64,000 bases of DNA, taken from Pollenia angustigena (lineage: Eukaryota; Arthropoda; Insecta; Diptera; Polleniidae). Below are positions 45,220-55,199 of this stretch, piece after piece (position 1 is the first letter of the stretch; each line of letters starts with the position of its first letter). The notes beneath the pieces are model-generated. The model did no database searches and was not told the DNA's origin. It was given only the letters and a program-made list of their open reading frames with translations. Where the stretch lies: contig OV884056.1 of assembly GCA_930367215.1 (NCBI GenBank), positions 88,795,285-88,859,284 on the forward strand, in the 5' to 3' direction. The translations under genes and the position numbers were made by a program.

Positions 45220-45475
45220 CCATTCACAATTCCTAATATTTTTCAAGCCATTTTCTATTTTTGAAACAAATACATCGTTTTTTATTACGAGTACTAAATA
45301 TGTTGTCATCGCTAAAAAGTGCAACGTTTTGTAAAATTTCCAACTTGCTAGGAAGCCTAGCTCTAACCTCGTACATAAAGTTTTTATCATTTGAAATCTT
45401 AAAATCTTTACAGGTCTTCTCAAAATTGTACTTAAAATAGCAAATCTCATCTAAATCATCATCTTTATAATCAAA
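45220..45475 (-). pseudogene. hAT transposase fragment
   Basis: Minus-strand frame reads DDDLDEICYFKYNFEKTC, then NFMYEVRARLPSKLEILQNV, ALFSDDNIFSTRNKKR and ends in stops. The 'VRxRLPxKLxxLxxxxLFS...' pattern is characteristic of hAT transposases shortly before their C-terminal dimerisation region. It supports the assignment made from the 8-bp duplication and CAGTG ends. No catalytic block is readable. Confidence 0.6.
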
Positions 45476-45667
45476 GTTTTAAAAAATGTTAGTAAAAAAA
45501 TACAAAATTGTAAAAAGCACTAAAGGCACTAACGAAAAATTTAAAAAGCACCAAGTAAGTGCTTTTTCTTAGTTTGGCACTATGGATAAAATTTTGGCGT
45601 TTTGAGGCATCAAAAAGCACCATAAATAGTGCCAAAAGCACTAAGTTGGCATCACTGCGTCTCACAT

Positions 45668-46640
45668 TCTGATGCTCAACCAGGGCTGCCAGATAAATTT
45701 GTGAGGAAATCATCAATTTCCTGAAAAAAAATACAAAAATCGTATTTCACGTTTCGAAAAATCGTCGAAAAAATCGGACAACTTTAAATTCAGTTTTTTT
45801 TTTTAACAATTTTTGTTCGATTCTTATAAAAAAAAAACATTCAAACAAAAACATAATTACTTCATACCCAGCTAGCATTTTCAACCGTGTAAGAGCTACT
45901 GGGAGTCTCATGAAGAGCGTCTTTGATCGTCGATGAACGCATTTTTAATCGTAGAAGATTCCTCGCACAGGAAAAACTGTAACACGAGTGAGATTCTTCT
46001 ATAGCACATAGATTATCTCCCGAGTCATTCATACCATGAACCGTATGAGATTAATAGAGTAATGCTCGCCATATAATTGTTGAAAATATGATTTATACAA
46101 AGAGTCGTAAAATTTTCATTCGATGATGGTTCGACATAAGTTAAACAAAGTGTTGTTTTTGTACTTTGAAAAGAATCATTTAAAGTTTTCTTAAGACTGG
46201 CATTTTACAGCCGTACCTAAACAAAAGCGGCACGCGTTTTCTACTTTTCAAAATGTGTCATGCCCAATAGTGAAGTTGGACGCTATTACTAATTAATAAT
46301 GGCAACTTAGCTATTTTTTGGTCAATCTAGCGTTCTTATCTCTATTTGTGGGTTTTATTAAATAAGAAAGTTATCCCTACTGTTCGTGACACAACGTAGA
46401 CGCTCTTGCTTAGGTAAGGCATATCAGCGTTAAAGCTAAGCGAAAAAAAACATTTCGTCTTCCGCTCTTGTTAAGGTACGACTGTTTAACATTCCAAGAT
46501 CAAAAAATTAACGATTCAGGAAATGTAATGTTTTATTCAGACTTTGGAGACTGAAAAAAATCGTCACTTTTTAGAAAAAATCTGCAAATCGCCACTTTGC
46601 TAATTTCGGAACTAAAAATCGTCACATCTGTGTTTAAAGG
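45668..46640. other. Possible hAT-like remnant and unassigned sequence
   Basis: Starts CAGGGCTGCCAGATAAATTT, a hAT-like end also resembling 61707. Repeated AAAAATCGTC motifs occur near both 45760 and 46555-46620, but I cannot define a matching right end or duplication. No gene recognised between. Confidence 0.3.
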
Positions 46641-46748
46641 AGTGAATATCAAAATGAAAGGGAATTGGTTCGGGTATGCTTGTACTCGGTTAGTACGCTT
46701 TTTGTTTTTATTCGCACAACGATGGCTGCATTTAATTTGTATATTCTA

Positions 46749-47342
46749 CATATCGCACCTGTTCATCAAAAGTAACACAACTCAAAATTTACAAGTTTTC
46801 AGTAGAGGCAAAAAACTAATTCCGCCAATATGATGGAATTATTGTTATAAACAAATATAATGTTATAAAGGAAACTCACTAATATTTCAATAAAATCACA
46901 AAATTTATTTCTCTTCTTCCTTTTTCCGAAATTATTACGGATTTTTGATTTAATACAGTTTTCATGAAATTTTTTGATCTACATGTCAATATTATTTCAA
47001 GTTATGCTTATCACAACCCAAAATCAACAGCTATAGATAAACAGATTTTTAACATGAAAACAATCACAACTCGAATTAATACAGTTTCGCTGATTCATTT
47101 GAGCACCATAACCCTTGAACACTTCAACGCAACTAAAATTACAACTCTTTAATTGAATCAAAACAAACAATATGAGTACGCAAAGAAAGACATAAAGGCA
47201 TTTCTCTCATGAAATATTACAAATAGAATACCAAAAATTTTACAGTCGTTAGATATGGTAATCATACACTGTTTCCTTCAAAAAAGTGGAAAATAAAATT
47301 TTTTGAGTTGTGTTACTTTTGATGAACAGGTGCGATATGCGG
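46749..47342. mobile_element. Terminal-inverted-repeat element with ~39-bp ends
   Basis: CATATCGCACCTGTTCATCA...CAACTCAAAA at 46749-46787 is matched exactly by its complement at 47302-47342. No transposase; the target duplication is unclear. The short plus-strand frames inside lack motifs. 47343-47638 holds two long poly(A) runs (47468-47485, 47497-47522). Confidence 0.7.
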
Positions 47343-47496
47343 CAGGCATTATATTAACCAAAATTAAATTCGTCCATTAGGTTGTTTCAGTGACCCGTTA
47401 CAAAGTGTTAAAAAGAACCTAATTAATACACTCCTAGGACATAATAAAGAGTTTTGTTTTTATTAAACAAAAAAAAAAAAAAAATACTTTAAATAA

Positions 47497-47527
<31 letters not shown>

Positions 47528-47638
47528 ATGTTTTTAAAAAATTAATTTGAAAAATGAAGAAACATCTAGAGATAAATATATGTTTTCTGTTGCAAATATT
47601 TTGACCACCACTGTATTTCTAAAAAAATCTTTTCTATA

Positions 47639-48029
47639 TATCGTTACCAAAAACGTAAAAGGCCCTATCTAACAGTTTGAGAATTTTACAGAAGGAACAA
47701 AAAACTATTTAAAATGATAAATTGATAAATCGCTTTAAACTGTTTATAACCTTTTTTTTCTTCCATTTTTTTTTTTTTAGTTGTAAAACCTACCAATTGT
47801 TTTGACAATGTTGCGTTTTATGCAATCTGTTATTAAGTTCTTATAGCGTTTATCATTGAATTTTTTGTAGATACGGCCGTTGGATTTTGTTAATAAAATC
47901 GCAAATTTTGCTCGAAAGATTCCAAAATTTTTTGTAGACATTTGTGTTGACGCAATACAACGAAATCAAAGAAAAATTTGATTTTGAAATTTTGGTTAGT
48001 TAGGGCCTTTTGCGTTTAAGGTAACGATA
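47639..48029. mobile_element. MITE with TATCGTTACC ends (copy 2)
   Basis: Ends TATCGTTACCAAAAACGTAA and complement GTTTAAGGTAACGATA. Inner CCCTATCTAAC and GTTAGTTAGGGCC pair. Shares TTTTTTGTAGACATTT, GATACGGCCGTT and other internal blocks with 24638-24957. Confidence 0.7.
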
Positions 48030-48394
48030 TTCACTCTGCTACCGATGTGTTATCAAAATCGAACTGTTAATACAGAAATTGAGAATAATTTTTTCCCATT
48101 CTCTCCCCCACTGTTTAATTAATTAGCCTTCAATATTACCAATAAAAGTTCCAATAGCGTGAAAACTAAATATTAAATATTTTTACAAAATAAAATATAA
48201 TTTATTTAACGCAGGTTAATAAAAATTAATTCTAGTTTTAGCATTTATATTTATACCAATATCAATTTACAGGTTTGCACAATTTAAATTATTTTCGAAC
48301 TTGAGTAGAGTTAAATGTTGGTCAATAATTTAAAAAATCAATTAATTATGGAAACAAATTTTTTTTTTTTACTAATTATACATAATTTACAAAT

Positions 48395-48640
48395 ACAACA
48401 ACAACAACAACATATCAATTTATAAATAAAATAAGTAAATAAATGAGTTACGTAGAAATTAAGCCTGCTGTAGTAAAAAAGACCAGAGTCTCTGACGGTA
48501 ATCGAACAAGCAACCCCCGCAATGACACACTAGCAAACTACCAACTAGCCTACCTGTGCACCCGATAGCGCAAATAAAGCAGATTATTTTGAACATATAC
48601 GCCGTCGGTCCCAAAATTAACCGGCTTAACAAAGAAAACA
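48395..48640 (-). mobile_element. tRNA-like SINE candidate
   Basis: On the minus strand GGTAGGCTAGTTGGTAGTTT is A-box-like, and about 45 bases on TTGTTCGATTACCG is B-box-like. A T6 run follows, and the right part ends in (TTG)n (48399-48413 on the plus strand as CAACAA repeats). The combination fits a tRNA-derived SINE with a simple-repeat tail. No second copy is seen in the window, and flanking duplications were not found. Confidence 0.4.
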
Positions 48641-48815
48641 CAATAAAATTGTAAACAAGTTTTCTTTATTTCTTGACGTCATCAAGTCATTTTATTAAGT
48701 TTGGAAATAGAAAATAATCCTAGGAACTTAAATCTGGCGGACTGGGTGCGTTTAAAAGCAATTCAAACTCTTAGGGAAAAGGAACTAACACTTAACTTGT
48801 CGCGTGACAGTTTTA

Positions 48816-48970
48816 CCCTACGTTTTCACATGCAAGTAACTACTTGCAAGTAGTAGAAAAATCGAGTAAACAGCCGATTGGCTGAAAGTACAAAAATTGT
48901 GTGAACGTTAGTAAAAAAGTGTGAGTGTATTGAGTTTTTCGAACTTGTTCTTTCATGTGGAAACGGGGGG
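48816..48970. mobile_element. MITE with CCCTACGTTTTCACATG ends, TTA duplication
   Basis: Inverted ends (GTTTTCACATGCAAG / CTTTCATGTGGAAAC), TTA at 48813-48815 and 48971-48973. An inner GCAAGTAACTACTTGC palindrome. Confidence 0.6.
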
Positions 48971-49557
48971 TTAAAGTGTAAGGGACCGGTTCTAGTTCTA
49001 AAACTTAATATGAAGGGGACTTGCCACTAAAATATGGTAATGTCCTTGAAGGGAGTTAATTTGCACCGTTTTGACACATTGTAACAGGTCATTGAAATAA
49101 CTTAAATTGACACATTCAATTTTGATATAAATAACCACTACTTCATCTCTAATTTTGGCACCACACTCGTATGATGCCAACCGCTAAAATTATCAATATT
49201 TTACTTTGTTCTTGAAATCAATGCTCCAGCTATTTAAACATTTGTTAGTAAATTGAATTAATTTGAGGTGTATAAATAATAGGGTATTCAATTAATTGAT
49301 GTTTTTTATTAATCGATTAATCGCGCGTAAAAAAATTCGCGGTAAAAATTTAATCGAATAATAATCGAACAATTTAATATTATTCGGTTAATCGATTAAT
49401 TTTAATTTTGTCTAGTTTATAAGCTTAAAAAAAGACCAATAGCTATATTTTTTAACATAAACATTTTATTTAAAAAGTTCCAGAAATTTTACAAAAGAGG
49501 AAAGTTTTTTAAATAAAAATTAGTACAAAATTTAGGCAAATCTTCTAAAATGATCTT

Positions 49558-49806
49558 TCAAAAAGAGTATACAGTTAAAATGTTTAGGTCTATTTCAAAC
49601 GATTTCTTTCTTTTGTTTTGATGAAACCCGATTAAGAAACTTATTGTTGACGTTGGGGAGATTGAAAATAAGGCGTTATAAAGCATATCCAATTTCTCTG
49701 TTCTTTTTCTTGTCTTTTCTAAATATAAAAAAAAATCTGTGTTTTTTTTTAAAATGAAACATACAGATTTTTGAATGTTTTTTTTTATCAACACCGCCTG
49801 AATCAC
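49558..49806 (-). pseudogene. Possible hAT transposase C-terminal relic
   Basis: Minus frame 82 codons. FSISPTSTISFLIGFHQNKR then FEIDLNIL resembles the 'IxPTSxxSERxFSxxGxxxxxxRxxLxxxxLxxLxFL' dimerisation end of hAT transposases, with a frameshift or deletion around the SERVFS part. The preceding sequence is unreadable. It fits the 8-bp duplication of the enclosing element, but alone it would be weak. Confidence 0.45.
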
Positions 49807-50039
49807 TTCACAATTTCGTTTTATTTTCGGGACATGTATAAAATTGTTGTTTTTTGTTCAAAAGAACATTTGCATATGCAAAATTTTTTAGTCGGATTTA
49901 AACAATTATTTTAGTAACTTTTTTATTTTAAGTGTATAATACATATGTATTTTATTCGACCTTTTATTTAAATTATAATATGACTAAATTTTCAAGCTTT
50001 AGGTCTTTTTTTTTAATTTTATATACAAAACCTTAAACT

Positions 50040-50095
50040 TTATTCTACCAATATTTCGGCACTTCTTTGAGTGCCTTCTTCAGGGGTTTTTTCTT
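50040..50095 (-). ncRNA. Hammerhead-ribozyme-like motif at the Penelope 3' end
   Basis: Minus strand: CTGAAGA, then AGGCACT-CAAAGA-AGTGCC (a six-pair stem II), then GAAA, followed by TATT-GGTAG-AATA as a possible stem III. AAAACC before and GGTTTT after could form stem I. One extra A before stem II and the lack of a proper UH cleavage dinucleotide mean it is degenerate. Hammerheads are known from other Penelope-like elements. Confidence 0.35.
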
Positions 50096-50229
50096 TAACA
50101 CAATTTAACAAACAAATTTACAATATAATAAAATGACAAATTAAAAAATTTTCCAATTGAATACAAAAAATATTTATCAAATCAAACTTGATCTATTACA
50201 AAATAAATAAATTTTTCTAACTTCCGTTT

Positions 50230-51538
50230 CTATTTTTATAAATTAAATGTCTATAATTTTGTGCAACATTCTCAGTGTCCGATTTAAAATTAATTCTCGA
50301 TATCGTCGGCACATTTATGATTTGTAACATTTCTAACATAAATCTACACAGAAAAAATTATTGCCGAATTATTTTCAAACAAACGCTTGTTTGAAAATTT
50401 TTTCAATTTCTACAAATTTTTTTACTGATTCAATTAAAATTTTTGTTTGATTTTTATTTAACCAACAAAAATGTTGACAACCATTCAAAAATATAATACA
50501 CGCGTTATTGCTTTCAAGTTTTCATAATTTTGTATGAAATATTTAACGCTTTTTAATGTTGTCGTCTTTTTGCATTTTTTTATTTGATCGTAAGCAACAC
50601 TTCCTAATGTGAAATATAAGAACTACAACAAAAAAACACATATAGTCTATTTTTGGACACTTTAAAAAAGTACAACAATAAGAAAGATGAAGAGGTTTGA
50701 AGTAAAAAAAAAACAAAAAAATAGCAGGTCAAAAAACGTTTCATTCTTTTTAAACAACAGAAACAACAACAACATTATAAGAAACAAAATAAATTTTTTG
50801 TTGGTTTCAAAGTTGGTTAAAACAAAACAAAATCCCGTATTCAATTTTTTCAAACTGTTTACTTAAATACATCAAATACAAAAATATAATGATGACGAAA
50901 ACCATATCGAGTCGGTCTGTCGCCGTTTTTGGGTTACATTTCTTCTTCATTAGCAAAGGAAAGGATACAGCAACAGTGAGTGATGACGAAAAACATTGTG
51001 TGTATAAAAAAAGACTTCGTTCAAAAATTATTTCAACAAAAAAATGTGTCTCAAAGCCAGCCGGCCGCTCTGCTCTCTCTCTGCCATCATCTTCTAATAC
51101 AGTGCCTGCTTGTGTGCGCATCATTGCTTGTGCAAAACTTTTTTTTTTGATTTTGAAATTTAGTATATGAATTTCAGTAAACTTTTTGTTTGATTCAGTT
51201 AAATTATTTGTTTGAAAAAATCAGTGTTTTTTTTCAATAAACGAAATGCAAATAAATTGTTTGAATTTGCGAATTTGTTTATAGGACCAATTTCAGACAA
51301 AAAATTGTTTGATTCTACAAATTTTTTGTTTGAATTGGAAAAATAATTTTTTCTGTGTACGTTTGTAGTTATTTTCTGTGTTTAAAACCGTTGTATTTTC
51401 AAAATCCGGATAATGGTTTAGATTAGCACAATGGGATGATAAAGCTGTTTTTTGTGATGAAATATGGGTATATTTTTGATCTGATTTATGTCCTGATATC
51501 CTAGTTTTTAGTTTATTTTTTGTTGTACCTATATATAC
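50230..51538 (-). pseudogene. GIY-YIG endonuclease of the Penelope-like element, interrupted
   Basis: After an in-frame TAG following GQCN the frame continues VYIGTTKNKLKTRISGHKSD (the Y-I-G half of GIY-YIG plus the conserved R), ISSQKTALSSHCANLNHYPD and NTENNYKR. It is then interrupted at 51357 by the TA-target element. Past it, from 50345, the same frame resumes RFMLEMLQIINVPTISRINF and TENVAQNYRHLIY, the normal C-terminus. Removing the insertion and one TA rejoins the codons exactly. Two defects therefore: a stop in the GIY-YIG core and a 1-kb insertion. Confidence 0.85.
50347..51357. mobile_element. TA-target element with CACAGAAAAAATTATT ends (copy 1)
   Basis: 1011 bp, ends CACAGAAAAAATTATT and complement, TA on both sides (50345-50346, 51358-51359). 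The subterminal regions are rich in CAAACAAA and TTTGTTTG motifs. A 93-codon plus frame (50889-51170) is not maintained in the other copy (57253-58409), so I regard the element as non-coding and Tc1/mariner-like only by its target. Confidence 0.9.
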
Positions 51539-52660
51539 CTAATTACACTGTCCACTATCATTACCCTTACAAGGTATTTTATAAACAATATTTGATATTT
51601 CCATCCTCTTTATTTTGTCCTTCATTTTAGTAAATAGTTTACCTACTGTGTTAAAAGATTTATAAGCTATTTTATATATTTTACTATCATATATATTTGA
51701 TTTTTCCAATCTTTCTGAAAATTTTGGTATATATGCTACAGATTTATAAATTCTCTGCTCTGTTATTCTATTGCTGTTATTCATTCTACAATTATTATAA
51801 TGTACAAATAAATTTGTTATTAATTGTTTAGGAAAGCTATTATCATTTAAAATATTTGAAATCTTCCTTTTATTATCTCCATGAAATTCTGAATCACTTA
51901 TTTTTAGAACTCTTTCTATAAAATTTTTAGCTGTATTAATTATTATCCTCCTTGGATGTTTCGAGAAAAAATTAATAATTCTACCAGAAGATGTCGGTTT
52001 TTGATACCAATCTATTGATATCCTTTTCCCTCTTCTTATTACCAAGGTGTCTAAATATGAAAGTCTTGAATTAGATTCCCTTTCAATTGTAAATTTAATG
52101 TCCAAATGAAATGAATTAAAAATATGTAACATTTTTTCTATTCCTGATTCCTGAATTATACAAAATAAATCATCCACATACTTTATAAAGATCTTACAAT
52201 TAATTTTCCAACACATGTATCTAATAATTTTTCCATAACTATATCTGTTACAATTGGAGAAGCTGGCGAGCCCATAGGAAGTCCTTTCATTTGACTATAT
52301 ACCTGATTATTTAATTGAAAATATCTACTATCTATTATACAAAATTTAAGAATACGTAGGAATAAATCCTTCTCTATATTCGTATGTTCCCTTTTTATAT
52401 TCCATTTTTCCTCTACTATATTTATAGCTAAATCTACTGGTATACTTGGAAAAAATGAAACTACATCAAGAGAAATTAACTTTTCATTATTATCTAATGT
52501 TATATTCCTAATTCTATCTTTAAATTGAAGAGAATCCTTAACATTGTATTTTGAATTTTCCGTAATTTTCCTAAGCATTCCTGTTATATATTTACATAGT
52601 TCATATGATGGAAAATTTATCATTGAACATATTGGTCTCAATGGATAATCGATTTTATGA
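51539..52660 (-). pseudogene. Penelope-like reverse transcriptase
   Basis: Begins mid-gene at KIHKIDYPLRPICSMINFPS (the conserved PKxHK..RPI motif). Frame 52641-52183 then has KLISLDVVSFFPSIP (first aspartate), MKGLPMGSPASPIVTDIVME and ends after a frameshift. Frame 52216-51539 has KIFIKYVDDLFCI, the KYVDD catalytic motif, then LDIKFTIERE, LSYLDTLVIR and WYQKPTSSGRIINFFSKHP, all in Penelope order, and runs to IVYKIPCKGNDSGQCN. The shift lies near 52190-52210. Penelope RTs are telomerase-related and pair with a GIY-YIG nuclease, which follows here. Confidence 0.88.
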
Positions 52661-52803
52661 ATTTAAAATTTTTTTTAAAATTTATTTTACTTTTTGGCAT
52701 TTTCTTTTGTTTGAAATAAATTTGACATTCTATGGGTTTTCTAATTGAGAATAAAATTTATAATTACCATACCTTGTATTATTCTACCATGGTACTATAC
52801 TAT

Positions 52804-53066
52804 GTCTGTGTTCATACGGCTCATGTCTTATTGACATGGTTGCTACTTTATAGGATAGAGGGACGAGGGGAAAAGAAGCGAGTACACAGATGCATGTACT
52901 GTCATTACATTTTGCTTTTTCATTCGTTTTTTAATTTTGTTTTTGTTTTTAATATCAAAAAAGCACATGTCGTCAACATGACATGAATCATTTGAACGCC
53001 AATTCATGTTCAAAGAAGAAAAAGACAGAATCTTGTCAATAAGACATGAGCCGTATGAACTCAGAC
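52804..53066. mobile_element. Hairpin MITE inside the hAT element
   Basis: GTCTGTGTTCATACGGCTCA and its complement with long pairing (CATGTCTTATTGACA), TAT on both sides (52801-52803, 53067-53069). Homologous in the arm (CTTATTGA..GTTGCTACTTTATAGG) to 24468-24615. Confidence 0.75.
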
Positions 53067-53316
53067 TATATTTTAAAAAAATTCACCCTTATCGGGGTTG
53101 GCGAATTTAAGATATGCCTGCGACTGTGTGGTAATAGATTAAAGAGAACGTGAATTTATTTCTGTGAAAAAACAAATTTCCGATTAATCGATTAATCGAC
53201 ATAAATTATTCGTTAAACGAAAAAAAAAACAATTTTAGATTATTCGAACAGTTGATCGCCCAAAATTAGTCGATTAATCGAGCAACGGTTAATCGCTTGA
53301 ATACCCTTATAAATAA

Positions 53317-54855
53317 GCAGTTGACTTTAAACAAATATTTTGCTGTATATTTTCACTCAAACTAATTAACTTGATAGTTAAATTATGTTCTTTTTTTTGC
53401 TATTTACACAATCTTCCAAATGCACTTCAACACCTTGAAAATACAAAATAAAATGTTTTAAAATTATAACAAATGACTAAGTAAACATTTCGAGAAATCT
53501 CAGTATTAAAATTTAAAACATTTTTTAAGAAGTTTCACCGTTAAATAAAAAACAAAAGAAATTTGCAAGCAAAATCAATCAACTTTGCTGTTTAAACAAA
53601 ACACTTCAACATCATTTTGTGCTATTTTTTTATGGTGGAAGTGTTAAAAGTCATTAGGAATTATTGCCTTGCAAAAATTAAATTAAAAAAAATAGTCTCA
53701 AGTGTTTATTTTTTTGAAAAATTATTAAAAATTAGAAGAGAAAATGTTAAAAGATATAAATATTTTAATATGTTTCTTTTTTATATACAACAATATGAAA
53801 TGTTATAATAAAAAATTTAACTTTTTGACATAAAAAGTTTAAACGAAAATATGTTGGGTGTTTGTTGACAATAAAATTTTATTAAAAGAAATTAAAGTAA
53901 CATTAACATTAACATAAATGGTTTTGGTAGTTGCGCTTGTGGTAATAAAAAATATTAACTTTTAAACTCAATATTTTTTGAGACTTGCTCGATATTTTCA
54001 AAAATAACTGTTGCTGTTTGAGCTTTTCACTTATTGAAAACTTTAAAATTTGTTATAAAAGGGATCACTAAAACAAAACTAAGATGGTAACAATTAAAAA
54101 AAATTTGCCGAAGTTGGTCGTAAAACTCATTGTGTACGGTGTTTTTTTTTTAGCTGCATGGATACTTAAAATGACAATTCGAGACAGAAAAGAAATATTG
54201 TTGGAATGTCAAATTTTTGTTCATATTAATCTGGTGGATAATTTAATTGCATTTTTTTTTTTTAAATATGATTTCCCATAAAAGATAATCCAGAGTCGTT
54301 GAATCGCACGAACGAGTGGCCCAGTGAACTCAGAACCACTTATGGAAAAATTATTCTGTAATAAATCGATTGCTAAGCGCGATTCTCTTGTGAAACCAAA
54401 TGCCGTTCATGTTTAGCTGATTGATTCAGTCAGAATGGCTCTTTAGCACTCACCATTCATCGTAACGGCAGCTCCTTGCTCATTTCGAAAGAGCAAGGAG
54501 CATAAAGGGCGTTATCTAAAATTGATGCCGATACTTTTACGATTTTGAGATTTGCTTTCGATATAAATTATAGTAACAGTGCTATAAAATTATTTGTATT
54601 ACACTTTAAAAAAAAGCTTCACAATGATCAAAATACATGTTAATTAAAAGGCAATTTGGATTAATTAAAGACCAAGAGTAGAAGACAACGCCATGGATTG
54701 GTTTGGGTTTTGGATTTTATTATACATTATACTTACATTCAGATTTTTTTTTATTATTCTACAATCAGGTCCCAATAGTAATCTGAAAATAAATAAAATT
54801 TAAGAACATTTTAAATATTGTCTAGTAATAAAATTAATAAATATATAAAGCAATT
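53317..54855. other. AT-rich stretch without supported genes
   Basis: The short open frames at 53617-53808 and 54084-54281 are lysine/phenylalanine/isoleucine-rich with no motif. A GAGCAAGGAGC repeat pair occurs near 54471-54502 (CAGCTCCTTGCTC / GAGCAAGGAGC hairpin). Confidence 0.45.
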
Positions 54856-54920
54856 ATTAGTATTGTGCTTATTTTTTTAACTGTTTATGGTTTTTAATCA
54901 ATACTCTCATATTTTAATCA

Positions 54921-55162
54921 GGGGCCTAATTCTGGCAGTCGTGATCGAGTACTTTCTCGAATCGAAAGCAATTTTATTTCTAATTCATTCAGTCGATACC
55001 GAACGTATCGAAATTATTTTTTCAGTATTGGGAAACTCAAATTAATGCTTTACAATACTGAGAAAATAATTTCGATTCGTTCAGTGTTGACTGAAATAAT
55101 TAGATATTAAATGGCTTTCGAATCGAGAAAGTACTCGATCACGACTGCCAGAATCAGGGCCC
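54921..55162. mobile_element. Palindromic MITE with GGGCCTAATTCTGGCAG ends
   Basis: The halves are inverted copies: TTCTGGCAGTCGTGATCGAG, TTTCTCGAATCGAAAGC and complements. It sits inside a diverged Rep-A 3' end (54856-54920 and on from 55163: TTTTAATCAGG...AGGCTAAAGCTCAT). Confidence 0.75.
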
Positions 55163-55199
55163 AGGCTAAAGCTCATAAAATAAGGTATGCATTTTTTTA

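Larger units (their letters stand above)
43833..45657 (-). mobile_element. hAT element, 1825 bp, with transposase relic
   Basis: Perfect 8-bp duplication CGTCTCAC (43825-43832, 45658-45665) and ends CAGTGATGCCAACTT / AAGTTGGCATCACTG. Both ends are followed by repeated AAAGCACT motifs. A minus-strand transposase relic sits near the right side (45475-45220). The middle holds a foldback (44277-44470) and a partial AGGTAGAAG MITE near 44986, so much of the gene is lost. Confidence 0.85.
50010..52665 (-). mobile_element. Penelope-like element, 5' truncated
   Basis: Minus-strand order: RT (52660-51540), GIY-YIG nuclease (51539-51360, then 50345-50230 across an insertion) and a 3' region to about 50010 carrying a hammerhead-like motif (50040-50095). 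The 5' part of ORF1 before the KIHK motif is absent. Inserted inside the hAT element at 49280-53308. Confidence 0.85.
49280..53308 (-). mobile_element. hAT element split by a Penelope-like element
   Basis: 8-bp duplication ATAAATAA at 49272-49279 and 53309-53316. Ends TAGGGTATTCAATTAATT and the complement of AAGGGTATTCAAGCGATT. Subterminal ATTAATCGATTAATCG repeats are dense on both sides (49310-49400, 53175-53300). A relic resembling a hAT C-terminus lies near the left end. Most of the interior is later insertions. Confidence 0.75.

Noticed and set aside
45668..46640. Complete hAT element beginning CAGGGCTGCCAG
   Set aside because: No matching right terminus or 8-bp duplication could be found, so only a possible left end is recorded.
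50889..51170. Gene encoding a 93-residue protein within the TA element
   Set aside because: The sibling copy at 57253-58409 breaks the frame, and the sequence has no known domain.
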